A stretch of DNA of 27,285 nt. It comes from a virus. The notes under the pieces were generated by a model. It had not been told where the DNA came from and searched no databases. It saw only the letters and a list, made by a program, of their open reading frames with translations. The translations under genes and the position numbers were made by a program. The DNA lies in IMG/VR virus record IMGVR_UViG_3300020179_000145, positions 1 to 27,285 of that record; one strand, 5' to 3'. Every line of letters starts with the position of its first letter. The first letter of the stretch is position 1. This document shows, one piece after another, positions 1 through 9,222 of this stretch.

Positions 1-3000
1 TAATTACATTAGATGCCTTGCCACGAACATATACTGCGTGTTCTGGTCCTTCTAGCGAACCATATACGAGATTATGGTTCTCTTTGGTTGGGTGAGAAAT
101 ACAGAATGACTTGGATGTGGCAGCAAAGCTTCCAACAACTTGAAGCTGATATTGTGGATCTTCAGTTTGAATACCAACAAATCCATTTGTTAGTTTAATG
201 CAGAAGTTGTCATCATCAGCAGTTCCGTTAGTTCCGATAGCATTGGTAAGTCTGCTAATAACAAAGTTACTGTTTGGATTTGAAGCAACACCCCACTCAG
301 CTTTACCAGATCTATCAAATCTCAATCTGTTCCAAGTAGCAGATTGTTTTTCGAGAACAGCGGTAGCGAAGTATCCCTGATCTCCTGATGTTGGAGCATC
401 GGCATTCTTGATACGAACCGTTAGAGGAGCATAAGCAGCAGTTCTTGGATCTCCACCAACATTTAAGAAACCTCTAACACGAAGTTCAGCATTAGTGTCA
501 CTATTAGGAACCAATCGCATTGATTCATACGTTGTTGATCCAGTGAGATGTGTCCATCTAAAATATTCATTATTATTATCAGTTGTTTGGAACTCTAATC
601 TTGAATCTGCGTCACTATCTCCAGTATTGTAGAACTTGATGGATGCTCCATCAGTATTCATTCCCCAAGTTAAACCGAAACCAGTAGTCCCCCAGTTGAG
701 GTTACCAGTCATCGTATCGCCTGCTTTCAATACGTTGAGAGAAGCAGATCCAGTTAAAGTTCCAATAATACTATTAAAAGCAATATTACCACTACCATCT
801 CTTATTGCTGCTTTACCATTTCCTTCAGCGGCATAGGAAGATCCACTTATTCCAGTAGAAAATGTTAGATTTCCCTCATTCCAAATTTTATTATTGTTTA
901 TCGTAACAGCATTAGTACTGCCAGCAACAATATTGAGACTTCCACTTCCAGTAGTTGATGTACCACCAGAAGAAATTAAAGCAACATTATAAGTTGCCGC
1001 AGAATCACTGCTATTAAAGTGTATGGCTGGAGATGACGCAACCCCATCAACTCTACCTAATTTGAGAAGAGCTGTTCCAGAAGTTGATTGTAATTTAGCA
1101 ACCTCAATTGTATTGTCTGTAGTTATTGTAAAATCTGCGAAGACAACACTATTAGAAATATCTGCACCAATTTTTACAGCTTGTATTCCACCAACAATAA
1201 CAGCTCCACTAACTACTCTAGCCCTAACTATACTAAATCTCAAACTAGTATCAGTGACAGATGCTGCGTTGTTAGAAACTGATGTTACCTGTACAACGCC
1301 ATTTTCAACTCCATTTGGTTGGAATAGTTTTACATTTTTCCCTAGGGAAAACGGGTTTGTATCAGGATTTCCATTTGGCGCTCCAGATAAGAGTTGATTT
1401 GGAATATAAAAGTCGTATATTATCGCAAGTTTTTGCCAACGAATTGAAATATTATCATCATGTGCTTTTGCTGTTTGATAGAAGGGAATTCTATTATCAG
1501 ATAATTGACCAACATTAATATTATATGCGGTTCTATAAAATTCTTCTAATTTATTACTAAGTCTAAATGCGTCTGGTCCAGATCCAGATCCAGTAGAAGC
1601 ATCATTACCAGAATGCCATATTTTAAACCAAGAAGACCATGCTGTCAGTGATGTGCCAGAACCACGCAACCACAAATTATTATTATCTGTAAATGAAAGT
1701 TGTCTTACACCGCCATAAGAAGCATCAATACCATTTCTAAGATTAAGAACAAAATTTCTTGTTCCACCATCGTTTAATCCGTTTGCTGAATTATTTCTCA
1801 GATCCGCACGGACGCCCGCGTCGCCTGTCCCAGATGGTAATGGATCGGAAGATCCTTGGTCGAGAGCAGTGATCAGTTTGCTCGTCTCCGCATTATTACA
1901 ATCAATATTAAATTTACCAGTTGTAAGTTTATCAGGTCCAATACTTCCAACATTAAAATTAACCCCATTTAGATAGTGTCCACCATCTTGGTTATCCAAT
2001 TTATCAGCATTTAAACCACTTCCCTGACCAGTTTTTATAGCAATCGATCCATTACCATCGGCATTAATAATAAATCCTGCTTGTTCGTTAGTAGTATTTT
2101 GAGTACGTAAAAATCTAGCTACGCCAACAGTTGAATAAGTATCAATTGCAGAGTCTGATACTCTTGTAACATCTAGAATAATATTGCCAGCATATTTTAG
2201 GACAGAATTTTTCTTCGCACTTAATACTAAACCAACACCAAAAGTTCCTAGACTAGTTGAAAATCCAGTAATTGTAAAGTCTTCATTATATCCATTTCCA
2301 GGTTCTATTACTGTTACAGATGAAATCTCTCCTGCAGTAACAGTAATATCTGCTCTCAAACCAGTTCCAGAACCACCTTGTAGACCTACATTTGTATAAA
2401 CACCATTTGTAAATCCAGAACCAGGACTTACAATAACAACAGTGGAAATATAATTATTATCTGTTAATGGTGTATCAATTACTAATGGAGAAGTCGGGCG
2501 TGAAAATTCAACAATAGATCCTGCAGAAATAAGTTGTGATGTTGGATTATTAATATTAACAGTATATAATCCAGCATTTAATGTAATGCTAGTAACAGAT
2601 GTTCCAGGAGCAATACCATTTCCAGCAAGAGTAGGTATATTATGACCTTTTAATATAAGAGCAGCATTTGATTCTGTAAAGAATAATTGTTGACCACCAG
2701 CCCCTGTTGAAGATGAGGTTTTTACAAAATAACGTGTTTCAGTTCCTCTAATTGTTTGAGTTGCTTTTACATATGACTGATCGCCTCTTAAGAATGTGAA
2801 CGAGTTTGCAGCACCCGCATTTGTTGCTAATCTTGAAGTTGAAATTACACCACTGGTAATTTGATCTGCGGCAACTTGATTAGATGAAAGTGAAACCCAG
2901 TTTGATGCAATGAATGATGAAGTATTAACAACTCTACTAATGTCTACAAGAACTGGTGTTGAATTTGAAGATAGGATTGTATCGGTATCAAGTACTTTTT

Positions 3001-6000
3001 TATTATTAGTGATATCGCCATATAACCTACTTTCAAGTAAAGCTATTGCTGTAGCAGTTATTCCAGCTCCACCAGGAGACGCTATAGTAATAGTAGGCGC
3101 AGAAGTGTATCCTCTACCACCAAATATTCCACCATTTGATGTAATTTTGATACTTGTAACTTGTCCATTTGCTATAGTAGCTACCGCAGTTGGTAAAACC
3201 CCACCAGATTGTTGTGGGTTACTAAAACTTATATTTGGTGCTTGCGTATATCCAGATCCAGCGTTAGTAAGATTAATTTGAAAAACTACACCCTGTCTAT
3301 ATTCTTTTGCTTGAATTTGAGCACCACTTGGACTAGAAGTAAATAGATTATTGATTGTAAACTGTAATGATGTATTGACTGGGAATGCTGCAAAAAGACT
3401 ACTTAAGTCATTATTCAAAATAAATGAGGTGCTTGTATCTGCTTGAATAGCAATGTCACCAGCTAGGGCTCCTTCAAGATTTAATCTCTCTGATTGATCA
3501 GCAACCGTAAAGACGCTAAATGGTCTTAAAGCAGGAATTTGGTCAATAGAGATCTTACCACTGTCTGTGAGTTCTACAAGTGCTCTAGGAATAGCATTTG
3601 TAGAGAATGGTTTATTGACATATGAGCCAAGATTTGTTGTAATATAATCCTTAACTGCTTTTTGAGTTGGTAGTAGACTATTTAATGCATTAGCACCACC
3701 TAAAGTATTATCAGCAGAAAATCCAGTAACAACAACGTCGCCACCTTTCAACTTAAGGAATTCAACTTCCGAGATCGAAACTGTACCAGTGAATGTAATA
3801 TTACCAGTTCTGTTTTCAATCTTAGCAAAGTAACCTACTTTGAAGTCACCAAGTTCATCAGTACCTGAGGTATATACACGCCCATAATTCTCGGATACCT
3901 GTTCGAATAATTCTTTTTTTATACCACCATTTTCTGGTAATGCATTATAATTAATTCCAGAACCAGCATATTCCCAAGTATGTCCTGAAGAGTTAACAAT
4001 GGATGGTCTAAGAAAATTGATTGTTTTCCCAACAAATTCAGCCGTACTTAGTGGAGCATTGAATAGTACATTATCTGAAGATCTCTTCAGCATCATTGCA
4101 GCATTAACTTCAAATGTCGATTCAAAAATTGGACCAATAGAAGAAGAGGTTACTTTTTCAATAGTATATTCTATTGCTTCAGTTTGATTGACGTACCCAG
4201 GAATTTTTATAACATAATGCTCTAGTGGTTTTCTTCCAAGTAATTCAACTTTTAAAATTGTTCTTCCAGTAATTGTCTCACTAATTTCTTTAATTTTTCC
4301 AACATCAAATACATATGGGTCTTTTCTATATCCTACAGCACGCAACGCATAAAGTCCGAAGTTAGTTGCTGCGTTGGTAATAGAAACATATCCACCAGAT
4401 TCTGCTAATACACCATCAGCACAGAATAGAACGAATACGGAAACTAATTGAGCATATCCATCATTATTGATTTTATAACCAACCCCACCAAAAGAAACAA
4501 TGGTAAACTGAGCAGCAACCATTGATTTTCCTTGATTTGGATTACTTGCTTTTCCATCTTGCTCTAAACCAGGGAAAGGACAGTTTGGTGATTTAACTTT
4601 TGATCCATCAATTTCACATCCACCACCTCCTAAGAATGAAATTACAGAAGCATTTTGGATATATGGCGATCCTTCAATGAAAGGTAGATCATCCCATCTT
4701 CCTCTGGGAGTAATATAAAATCCATCTTGATCAACCATTACATTTTCTGGATATGTAATAGTTGGATCATATAAAGTGCCGTAGGTTTTTGCTATTGTTC
4801 CTGGTGTAACAGAACCACTTAAAATACTATCAAATATTCCCATCTCTGTGTTGATAGCAGCTACAATAGTAGCGCACTTATTTGCAGCGGGGTCAACTAA
4901 AACTATTTCTTGAATATTTCCTACTGGACCATACTCTCTTTGTAAAGGAATAACAGTTTCATGTACTGGAATATAAAGAGCGCCAGTACCATCAGTTCCT
5001 GTCTTCCAATTTCTCATTGCAAGAATTGCTAATTCCGCAACCTTAGTAAAAGCATATCTAGTTGCTGTAAGTTCATTTGCTGGTAGACCAGTTAGTGTTG
5101 CTCCAGTAAAGTAAGACTCTGCGGCAGTTACAATTCCACTGTTCCCTCCAGCAATTATATCTCGTGTAAGACCCTGTAATACAATTCGAATATCTCTCTT
5201 ACACTTTCTTTCTTGATCTGATGTTAACCCAAGTGTTGGGAATAATGCTTTAGCAAATCCAAGTGCCTCAGATGCGATGAAATCAGCATTACGCATGATG
5301 AGATAACCAGCATCATTCCTAGTGCTAATTGAGGGAGTATTTGGGTTTTGCTTATTTGATAAAATATCAGCATAAAGATATGCTAAAGTATCAATAGCAC
5401 TAGCAACATTACTACATGTGAAACCTGTAGATCCAGCTCCACTAGTATCTTCTGATACTGTTCCATCAACGTAACGTGGCAGTGTAGAAAATTGTGGTAC
5501 ATAATCAATTTGATTATATAATCCACTATTCAAATTCCAATTACGCATAGCATATAGACATAGCAGTCTTGCGACATTAATCGATCTAACTGTCCATGCT
5601 AATTCATTTCCAACATAACCCAGAACTCCATTAGTTCTATATCTTTTTGCTGCTTCGACTACGTGATAGTTTCCACCATACTCAAGATCCATAATGATAG
5701 CATTTACAAGATGTCCGATATCTCTACGACATTTTGCTTCATTTGGTGTGGAGAATTTTCTTTGAAGATTAGGTCTATATCCAATACTTGCTAGTTTAAC
5801 AGTAATATTGTTTGCCGATGTGCCACCAAGAGATGTTCCTGGAATTGTAATTGTATCGCCTGGTATGTATCCAGCGCCAGTATTATTTACAGTTACAGAT
5901 GTGTATACTCCACCAGAACGACTAACGTTAAATGTTGCTCCATTACCAGATCCAGAACTTGTTGACTGAGCTATGTTAGTATAAGATTGATTTCCAGTAA

Positions 6001-8659
6001 CTGCTGTACCACTAAAACTAAATTGCCCTACAGTTCCTTGTGTAGCTTGTCCTAAAGAAGGAGCAGTTACAAATGTGTAGGTACTTCCTGATGTTAAACC
6101 AAGTGATGTAATAGTTCCTGCATATTGAACTTGAAGAACTGTAGTGCCTATTACATTCGTAACAGTATAATCACCATTTAATAAATTATTTGCAAAAGTT
6201 GATCCTAGTTTTTTAATAGTAATATCATCAGAAATATGGAATCCGTGAGCAGCACTAGTTGTTATTTCTAAAATAACTTTTCCTAAATCTAATCCAGTTC
6301 CACTAGTAGTCTTAATCGAAGAAATATTAAAATTTGGATGGAAATCGTCTGCAATAATTTGATATGTTTCATCTTTAATAAACTCTACATTATTTCTAAT
6401 TAGAGTACAAGCATCTTGGAACCTGGCACCAGCTGTCGCGCCTCCTACAGGATCTGTAATTCTAAATTTGTTTGGAGAGTTTAGAAGTGATAGTGTAATG
6501 TAGTGAGAATATGATTTTAATTTAGCAGTTGCATTAACCGAGCTTGGACTAAAATTACTATCTGTAAATCCTACTCTACTTCCTTGTTTTGAAATGACTA
6601 TCCTTCTTGATCTACTATCAGCATCTTCAATAAATTTATAAACTCTTTGCTTTCCATTCAACCAAGAAAGATCTGGAGATGATGTTGGGAGACCAGTAAT
6701 TTCAATTTCTTCCCCCTCTTTAAAATTATGAATACCTGATACTCCAACAGGATTACCAGAAGAACTACTATTTGTATAGATTACAACACCACCATAAGTA
6801 TTATATGCTGTAGAAGATGCATCAATTCTTGTAATGATGTGTTCCGTGGTTAAATCTTGTCCAATCTCTACAACTTCGCCTTCTGCTCTAATTGAACGTG
6901 AAGTTGTAGAGGTAAATCTAAAACGATCTCTTACATAGGTTAGATTTGATTGTGTTCCAGTAGTATGAACTGGTACAGAAGCACCAGTTGTAATAGCTGC
7001 GGTAGTAACATATACTCTTCCAGCTGTTCCAGTTGTTCCAGCAACCCATAGATATACACCAGCAGCAAATGCTGTATTAGCTACCCATGGTACTGTAAAT
7101 GTTCCCAGGGTTGTAGCAGGACCACCGTATAAGAAATCAGCTCCAATATCTAGTTGATTACTATTTGGATTTAAAACAACATCAACAAATCCTTTATCAA
7201 ATGCTTGATCACCAGTTGTAGCATTATACGAAACAGCAATTACTGTAGCACTTGCACCATTAATTGATCCATGAATAGTTTCTCCAACTGCGATTTTGTC
7301 GGTTGTAGCAGAATTAGCAGTAAAAAATACTCTTGTTTCTTGTCTTCCAAATATTTGATAACCAATTGGTAATTTTCTGAAATAATCTCCACCACTATTT
7401 AAGTCATAATAAATTCTTTGTCTATCATCAAATACGCAAGCAAAGTCCCAAGTAAAAGCAGAACCACCAGAAGCATTTAGTTTATCTCTAAATGTAATAC
7501 CAGTAATATAGTTTTTGTCGGCAAACTTAAACATATGCTTGCCAGCATTTAATGGTCTTACATTAACAATACGGAGAGAGTCACCAACAACTGAACAATC
7601 TGGTGGAAGGGAAATTGGATTATTTTCTTCGTAATCTCCACCAGAAACAATAACAGTTTCTCTGACACCAACTGTGCTGGTAGCAATTTGACAAGCTTTT
7701 TTAATGGTTCTAACAGGAGCAACTGCTGAACGACCATCATTTAAATCAGAACCAATTTGCTGCGAAACATATATACGACCACCAACGTCATTTGTGGCAA
7801 GACCAAGAACATATTCGGTTGTAGCAATCTTATCAGATCTATCTCCCTGTAATGGAGTAACTGATCTTGGAAAAAGACCATCTCCAGTAAGTCCGAACAG
7901 CGGCAAAGAAGAACTATTAACTCTAAATCCTACATGTTCTAATTCAGTACTTCCATTTGTTACTGTTCCCGTAGTATGAGTAGGAGCATTAGATCCAGTG
8001 GTTCCGCTTGTTTTTACCCTATAAATATTATCTTGAAAATATCTAAATGTGTCTTTAGTTACATTAGTATTTGGTAACCAAGATAATCCTGTATTATTAG
8101 TATATAATTTTAATTGAGGAGCACGAAAAGTCCCATCTGCAGTTGTAAGATTTACAAAGTCTAGATTAATAACTCTAGCAGTATCTGAAATAATAGAAGT
8201 TGATGTTCTAATAGCACCGTTTACATCTAATTCGAATTCAATCTTGTTTAAGGAAGCAGTTGCAGAAGCTCCAGTCCCACCACCACCTGTAAAACTTATC
8301 GTGGGAGCAGATAAATATCCATTACCTGGATTATCAATGACAACAGCAGCGATCACGCCAAGATTAATAAGCGCACTAGCAGTAGCTTGAACTCCACCTG
8401 TTCCAGTCGGAGCACTAATAATTACAGATGGAGCAGAAGAGTATCCACCACCTGTGTTTGTAAGTGTAATTTTTTCTACTTGCTGACCATTTCTATTAAT
8501 GCCAACACGAGTAAGTTGTTGCGTCGGATCTAACTGCCAACGCATTAACTCCTTTTCACTAGTTCCAGTACCAGAACGTACTGTAAATTCGCTAGTTCCT
8601 AGAATTTGAGGATTGGTGCCTTTAATATACTGTTTGTCAGCATTTAATTCTAAACTCAT
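1..8659 (-). CDS. Very long tail fibre protein, 3' end beyond the left edge (partial, at least 2886 residues)
   Basis: Probable host-recognition tail fibre. The ATG at 8659-8657 follows an AAGGG ribosome site, and the frame stays open to base 1, so the C-terminus is missing. Residues 1-30 are a short virion-attachment-like start. Residues 65-135 hold two G-x-G-Y modules and residues 190-245 an HTTG module. Residues 290-415 look like the start of a pectin-lyase-type beta-helix (IYVS..GSD..DG...PVRTIKKA). The helix seems to resume at about 1325-1460 (SPYIQN; GGVGYKINNDGYAQLVSVF). The insert between holds another HTTG module, G-x-G-Y modules and two alpha-helical repeats. Residues 1590-1720 carry the marine-phage fibre signature YTSGTDELGDFKVG and a PTQKAVKDYITTNLG segment. 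Residues 2190-2235 have a LDNQDGGHYL repeat. Residues 2825 to the edge hold VGIQTEDP followed by an SLEGPEHAVY motif, a C-terminal domain common in marine phage fibres. Family assignment comes from motif recognition; no search was run. Confidence 0.9.
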   Translation of the reverse strand, partial: MSLELNADKQYIKGTNPQILGTSEFTVRSGTGTSEKELMRWQLDPTQQLTRVGINRNGQQVEKITLTNTGGGYSSAPSVIISAPTGTGGVQATASALINLGVIAAVVIDNPGNGYLSAPTISFTGGGGTGASATASLNKIEFELDVNGAIRTSTSIISDTARVINLDFVNLTTADGTFRAPQLKLYTNNTGLSWLPNTNVTKDTFRYFQDNIYRVKTSGTTGSNAPTHTTGTVTNGSTELEHVGFRVNSSSLPLFGLTGDGLFPRSVTPLQGDRSDKIATTEYVLGLATNDVGGRIYVSQQIGSDLNDGRSAVAPVRTIKKACQIATSTVGVRETVIVSGGDYEENNPISLPPDCSVVGDSLRIVNVRPLNAGKHMFKFADKNYITGITFRDKLNASGGSAFTWDFACVFDDRQRIYYDLNSGGDYFRKLPIGYQIFGRQETRVFFTANSATTDKIAVGETIHGSINGASATVIAVSYNATTGDQAFDKGFVDVVLNPNSNQLDIGADFLYGGPATTLGTFTVPWVANTAFAAGVYLWVAGTTGTAGRVYVTTAAITTGASVPVHTTGTQSNLTYVRDRFRFTSTTSRSIRAEGEVVEIGQDLTTEHIITRIDASSTAYNTYGGVVIYTNSSSSGNPVGVSGIHNFKEGEEIEITGLPTSSPDLSWLNGKQRVYKFIEDADSRSRRIVISKQGSRVGFTDSNFSPSSVNATAKLKSYSHYITLSLLNSPNKFRITDPVGGATAGARFQDACTLIRNNVEFIKDETYQIIADDFHPNFNISSIKTTSGTGLDLGKVILEITTSAAHGFHISDDITIKKLGSTFANNLLNGDYTVTNVIGTTVLQVQYAGTITSLGLTSGSTYTFVTAPSLGQATQGTVGQFSFSGTAVTGNQSYTNIAQSTSSGSGNGATFNVSRSGGVYTSVTVNNTGAGYIPGDTITIPGTSLGGTSANNITVKLASIGYRPNLQRKFSTPNEAKCRRDIGHLVNAIIMDLEYGGNYHVVEAAKRYRTNGVLGYVGNELAWTVRSINVARLLCLYAMRNWNLNSGLYNQIDYVPQFSTLPRYVDGTVSEDTSGAGSTGFTCSNVASAIDTLAYLYADILSNKQNPNTPSISTRNDAGYLIMRNADFIASEALGFAKALFPTLGLTSDQERKCKRDIRIVLQGLTRDIIAGGNSGIVTAAESYFTGATLTGLPANELTATRYAFTKVAELAILAMRNWKTGTDGTGALYIPVHETVIPLQREYGPVGNIQEIVLVDPAANKCATIVAAINTEMGIFDSILSGSVTPGTIAKTYGTLYDPTITYPENVMVDQDGFYITPRGRWDDLPFIEGSPYIQNASVISFLGGGGCEIDGSKVKSPNCPFPGLEQDGKASNPNQGKSMVAAQFTIVSFGGVGYKINNDGYAQLVSVFVLFCADGVLAESGGYVSITNAATNFGLYALRAVGYRKDPYVFDVGKIKEISETITGRTILKVELLGRKPLEHYVIKIPGYVNQTEAIEYTIEKVTSSSIGPIFESTFEVNAAMMLKRSSDNVLFNAPLSTAEFVGKTINFLRPSIVNSSGHTWEYAGSGINYNALPENGGIKKELFEQVSENYGRVYTSGTDELGDFKVGYFAKIENRTGNITFTGTVSISEVEFLKLKGGDVVVTGFSADNTLGGANALNSLLPTQKAVKDYITTNLGSYVNKPFSTNAIPRALVELTDSGKISIDQIPALRPFSVFTVADQSERLNLEGALAGDIAIQADTSTSFILNNDLSSLFAAFPVNTSLQFTINNLFTSSPSGAQIQAKEYRQGVVFQINLTNAGSGYTQAPNISFSNPQQSGGVLPTAVATIANGQVTSIKITSNGGIFGGRGYTSAPTITIASPGGAGITATAIALLESRLYGDITNNKKVLDTDTILSSNSTPVLVDISRVVNTSSFIASNWVSLSSNQVAADQITSGVISTSRLATNAGAANSFTFLRGDQSYVKATQTIRGTETRYFVKTSSSTGAGGQQLFFTESNAALILKGHNIPTLAGNGIAPGTSVTSITLNAGLYTVNINNPTSQLISAGSIVEFSRPTSPLVIDTPLTDNNYISTVVIVSPGSGFTNGVYTNVGLQGGSGTGLRADITVTAGEISSVTVIEPGNGYNEDFTITGFSTSLGTFGVGLVLSAKKNSVLKYAGNIILDVTRVSDSAIDTYSTVGVARFLRTQNTTNEQAGFIINADGNGSIAIKTGQGSGLNADKLDNQDGGHYLNGVNFNVGSIGPDKLTTGKFNIDCNNAETSKLITALDQGSSDPLPSGTGDAGVRADLRNNSANGLNDGGTRNFVLNLRNGIDASYGGVRQLSFTDNNNLWLRGSGTSLTAWSSWFKIWHSGNDASTGSGSGPDAFRLSNKLEEFYRTAYNINVGQLSDNRIPFYQTAKAHDDNISIRWQKLAIIYDFYIPNQLLSGAPNGNPDTNPFSLGKNVKLFQPNGVENGVVQVTSVSNNAASVTDTSLRFSIVRARVVSGAVIVGGIQAVKIGADISNSVVFADFTITTDNTIEVAKLQSTSGTALLKLGRVDGVASSPAIHFNSSDSAATYNVALISSGGTSTTGSGSLNIVAGSTNAVTINNNKIWNEGNLTFSTGISGSSYAAEGNGKAAIRDGSGNIAFNSIIGTLTGSASLNVLKAGDTMTGNLNWGTTGFGLTWGMNTDGASIKFYNTGDSDADSRLEFQTTDNNNEYFRWTHLTGSTTYESMRLVPNSDTNAELRVRGFLNVGGDPRTAAYAPLTVRIKNADAPTSGDQGYFATAVLEKQSATWNRLRFDRSGKAEWGVASNPNSNFVISRLTNAIGTNGTADDDNFCIKLTNGFVGIQTEDPQYQLQVVGSFAATSKSFCISHPTKENHNLVYGSLEGPEHAVYVRGKASNVI
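2190..3280 (-). repeat. Two groups of G-x-G-Y beta modules in the long tail fibre
   Basis: The group at about 3050-3280 encodes AGSGYTQAPNISFS and GRGYTSAPTITIASPGGAG. The group at about 2190-2430 encodes GSGFTNGVYTNVGLQGGSGTG and GNGYNEDFTITG. Between them is an unrelated beta-rich region. Confidence 0.65.
4815..5330 (-). repeat. Alpha-helical module, copy 2, inside the long tail fibre
   Basis: Encodes a mainly helical segment of about 170 residues with this motif order: DAGYLIMRNADFI, KCKRDI...L..L..DI..GGN, ANEL...R, AILAMRNW, and C..IVAAINT...DSIL. The same order occurs in copy 1 immediately N-terminal. I recall such 'KC.RD' modules in other cyanophage tail proteins; their function is unknown to me. 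Confidence 0.75.
5350..6445 (-). repeat. Alpha-helical module, copy 1, interrupted by a glycine-rich beta insert
   Basis: Carries the same motifs as copy 2: DACTLIRNNVEFI, KCRRDI...L..AIIMDL..GGN, GNEL...R, CLYAMRNW, and C.NVASAIDT...ADIL. After the first helix it is interrupted by about 150 residues containing a G-x-G-Y beta module (about 5790-5970), so one module type has been inserted into another. Confidence 0.7.
8260..8470 (-). repeat. Two G-x-G-Y beta modules near the N-terminus of the long tail fibre
   Basis: Encodes GGGYSSAPSVIISAPTGTGG followed by GNGYLSAPTISFTGGGGTGA, at residues 65-135. Confidence 0.7.
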
Positions 8660-8661
8660 TT

Positions 8662-8666
8662 GCCCT
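8662..8666 (-). promoter_or_regulatory. Ribosome binding site of the long tail fibre gene
   Basis: AAGGG on the minus strand, two bases before the ATG at 8659. The spacing is short, but it is the best candidate; a GGAG lies 12 bases before the ATG as an alternative. Confidence 0.45.
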
Positions 8667-8700
8667 TGGTGCTCCGAGAGTTCTGGTATCTATCTTGTAT

Positions 8701-8708
8701 TATTTAGC
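8701..8708 (-). promoter_or_regulatory. Late-promoter-like box GCTAAATA before the long tail fibre gene
   Basis: The minus strand reads GCTAAATA at the start of the 50-base gap before the tail fibre ATG (41 bases away), just after the stop of the 168-residue gene. It is identical to the box before the DUF4815 gene. Confidence 0.45.
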
Positions 8709-8709
8709 A

Positions 8710-9216
8710 TTAGGTCCAGACAACTTTAACTACCTCAGAATATGCAAACCATTTGATAGCAGCAGATGTGCCACTTCTGGTAACAAAATAACTAAATGCG
8801 TTTGCTTGGGGAGTGCTAGGAGAAACTGTCCAAGTTTGTCCAGTTGGAATGCTATCTTTAATGATAGTATCTAATGAAGAAAGAATTTCAATAATTCCAG
8901 AAGGTCCACATTTAATTACTACTTCATTTTTTAATGAGTAATGACCCGCTCCAGTTGGATCAACACCAATTACATGAGATGTAATAAAATTAACTGTATT
9001 ATTAGAAATTGGTATTGCGGATCCAGCATTGTCTGTACCCAATGTAGTAGTACTATTTCCTTTTAAGATAAATTTTTTACTGGACCCATCAATAAAATTT
9101 GAATTTTGTAATTCTAAAGTATTAACATTTTTTACATCAAGTGTATTTGAAATTAAAGAAGTTCGATCAATTCCAAATCCACTTCTAGAGTTAAATGTTT
9201 GTATTGTAGTAGCCAT
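8710..9216 (-). CDS. Small virion structural protein of unknown role (168 aa)
   Basis: I do not recognise a named family. The protein is acidic to neutral, rich in S, T, N and I, and has no signal peptide, membrane segment or cysteine cluster. Its second half (about residues 90-168) alternates hydrophobic and polar residues and ends in aromatic/valine strands (WFAYSEVVKVVWT), consistent with a small beta-sandwich such as a fibre tip or collar. It starts 6 bases after the stop of the 1281-residue fibre-like protein and has no clear Shine-Dalgarno sequence, so translational coupling is likely. It is followed 50 bases later by the long tail fibre. The position between two fibre genes suggests a linker, tip or accessory fibre subunit; this is inference from context only. 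The start is the first ATG (MATTIQTF), which fits the tight packing. Confidence 0.8.
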   Translation of the reverse strand: MATTIQTFNSRSGFGIDRTSLISNTLDVKNVNTLELQNSNFIDGSSKKFILKGNSTTTLGTDNAGSAIPISNNTVNFITSHVIGVDPTGAGHYSLKNEVVIKCGPSGIIEILSSLDTIIKDSIPTGQTWTVSPSTPQANAFSYFVTRSGTSAAIKWFAYSEVVKVVWT

Positions 9217-9222
9217 GGTAAG

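Noticed and set aside
13-1518. Plus-strand open frames of 60-124 codons within the tail fibre gene
   Set aside because: They lie antisense to a continuous frame with clear fibre motifs, have no consistent ribosome sites, and translate into low-complexity P/V/L-rich sequence typical of the reverse of S/T/G-rich codons.
7558-7740. Minus-strand 60-codon frame within the tail fibre gene
   Set aside because: It is a shifted frame over the beta-helix region; the translation is an L/V-rich artefact without any family resemblance.
8022-8029. TATAAATA on the plus strand
   Set aside because: It lies inside the tail fibre gene on the antisense strand with no gene downstream; chance occurrence in AT-rich DNA.
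8660-8709. Possible terminator or hairpin between the 168-aa gene and the tail fibre gene
   Set aside because: Only a three-base-pair stem can be formed and no run of T follows.
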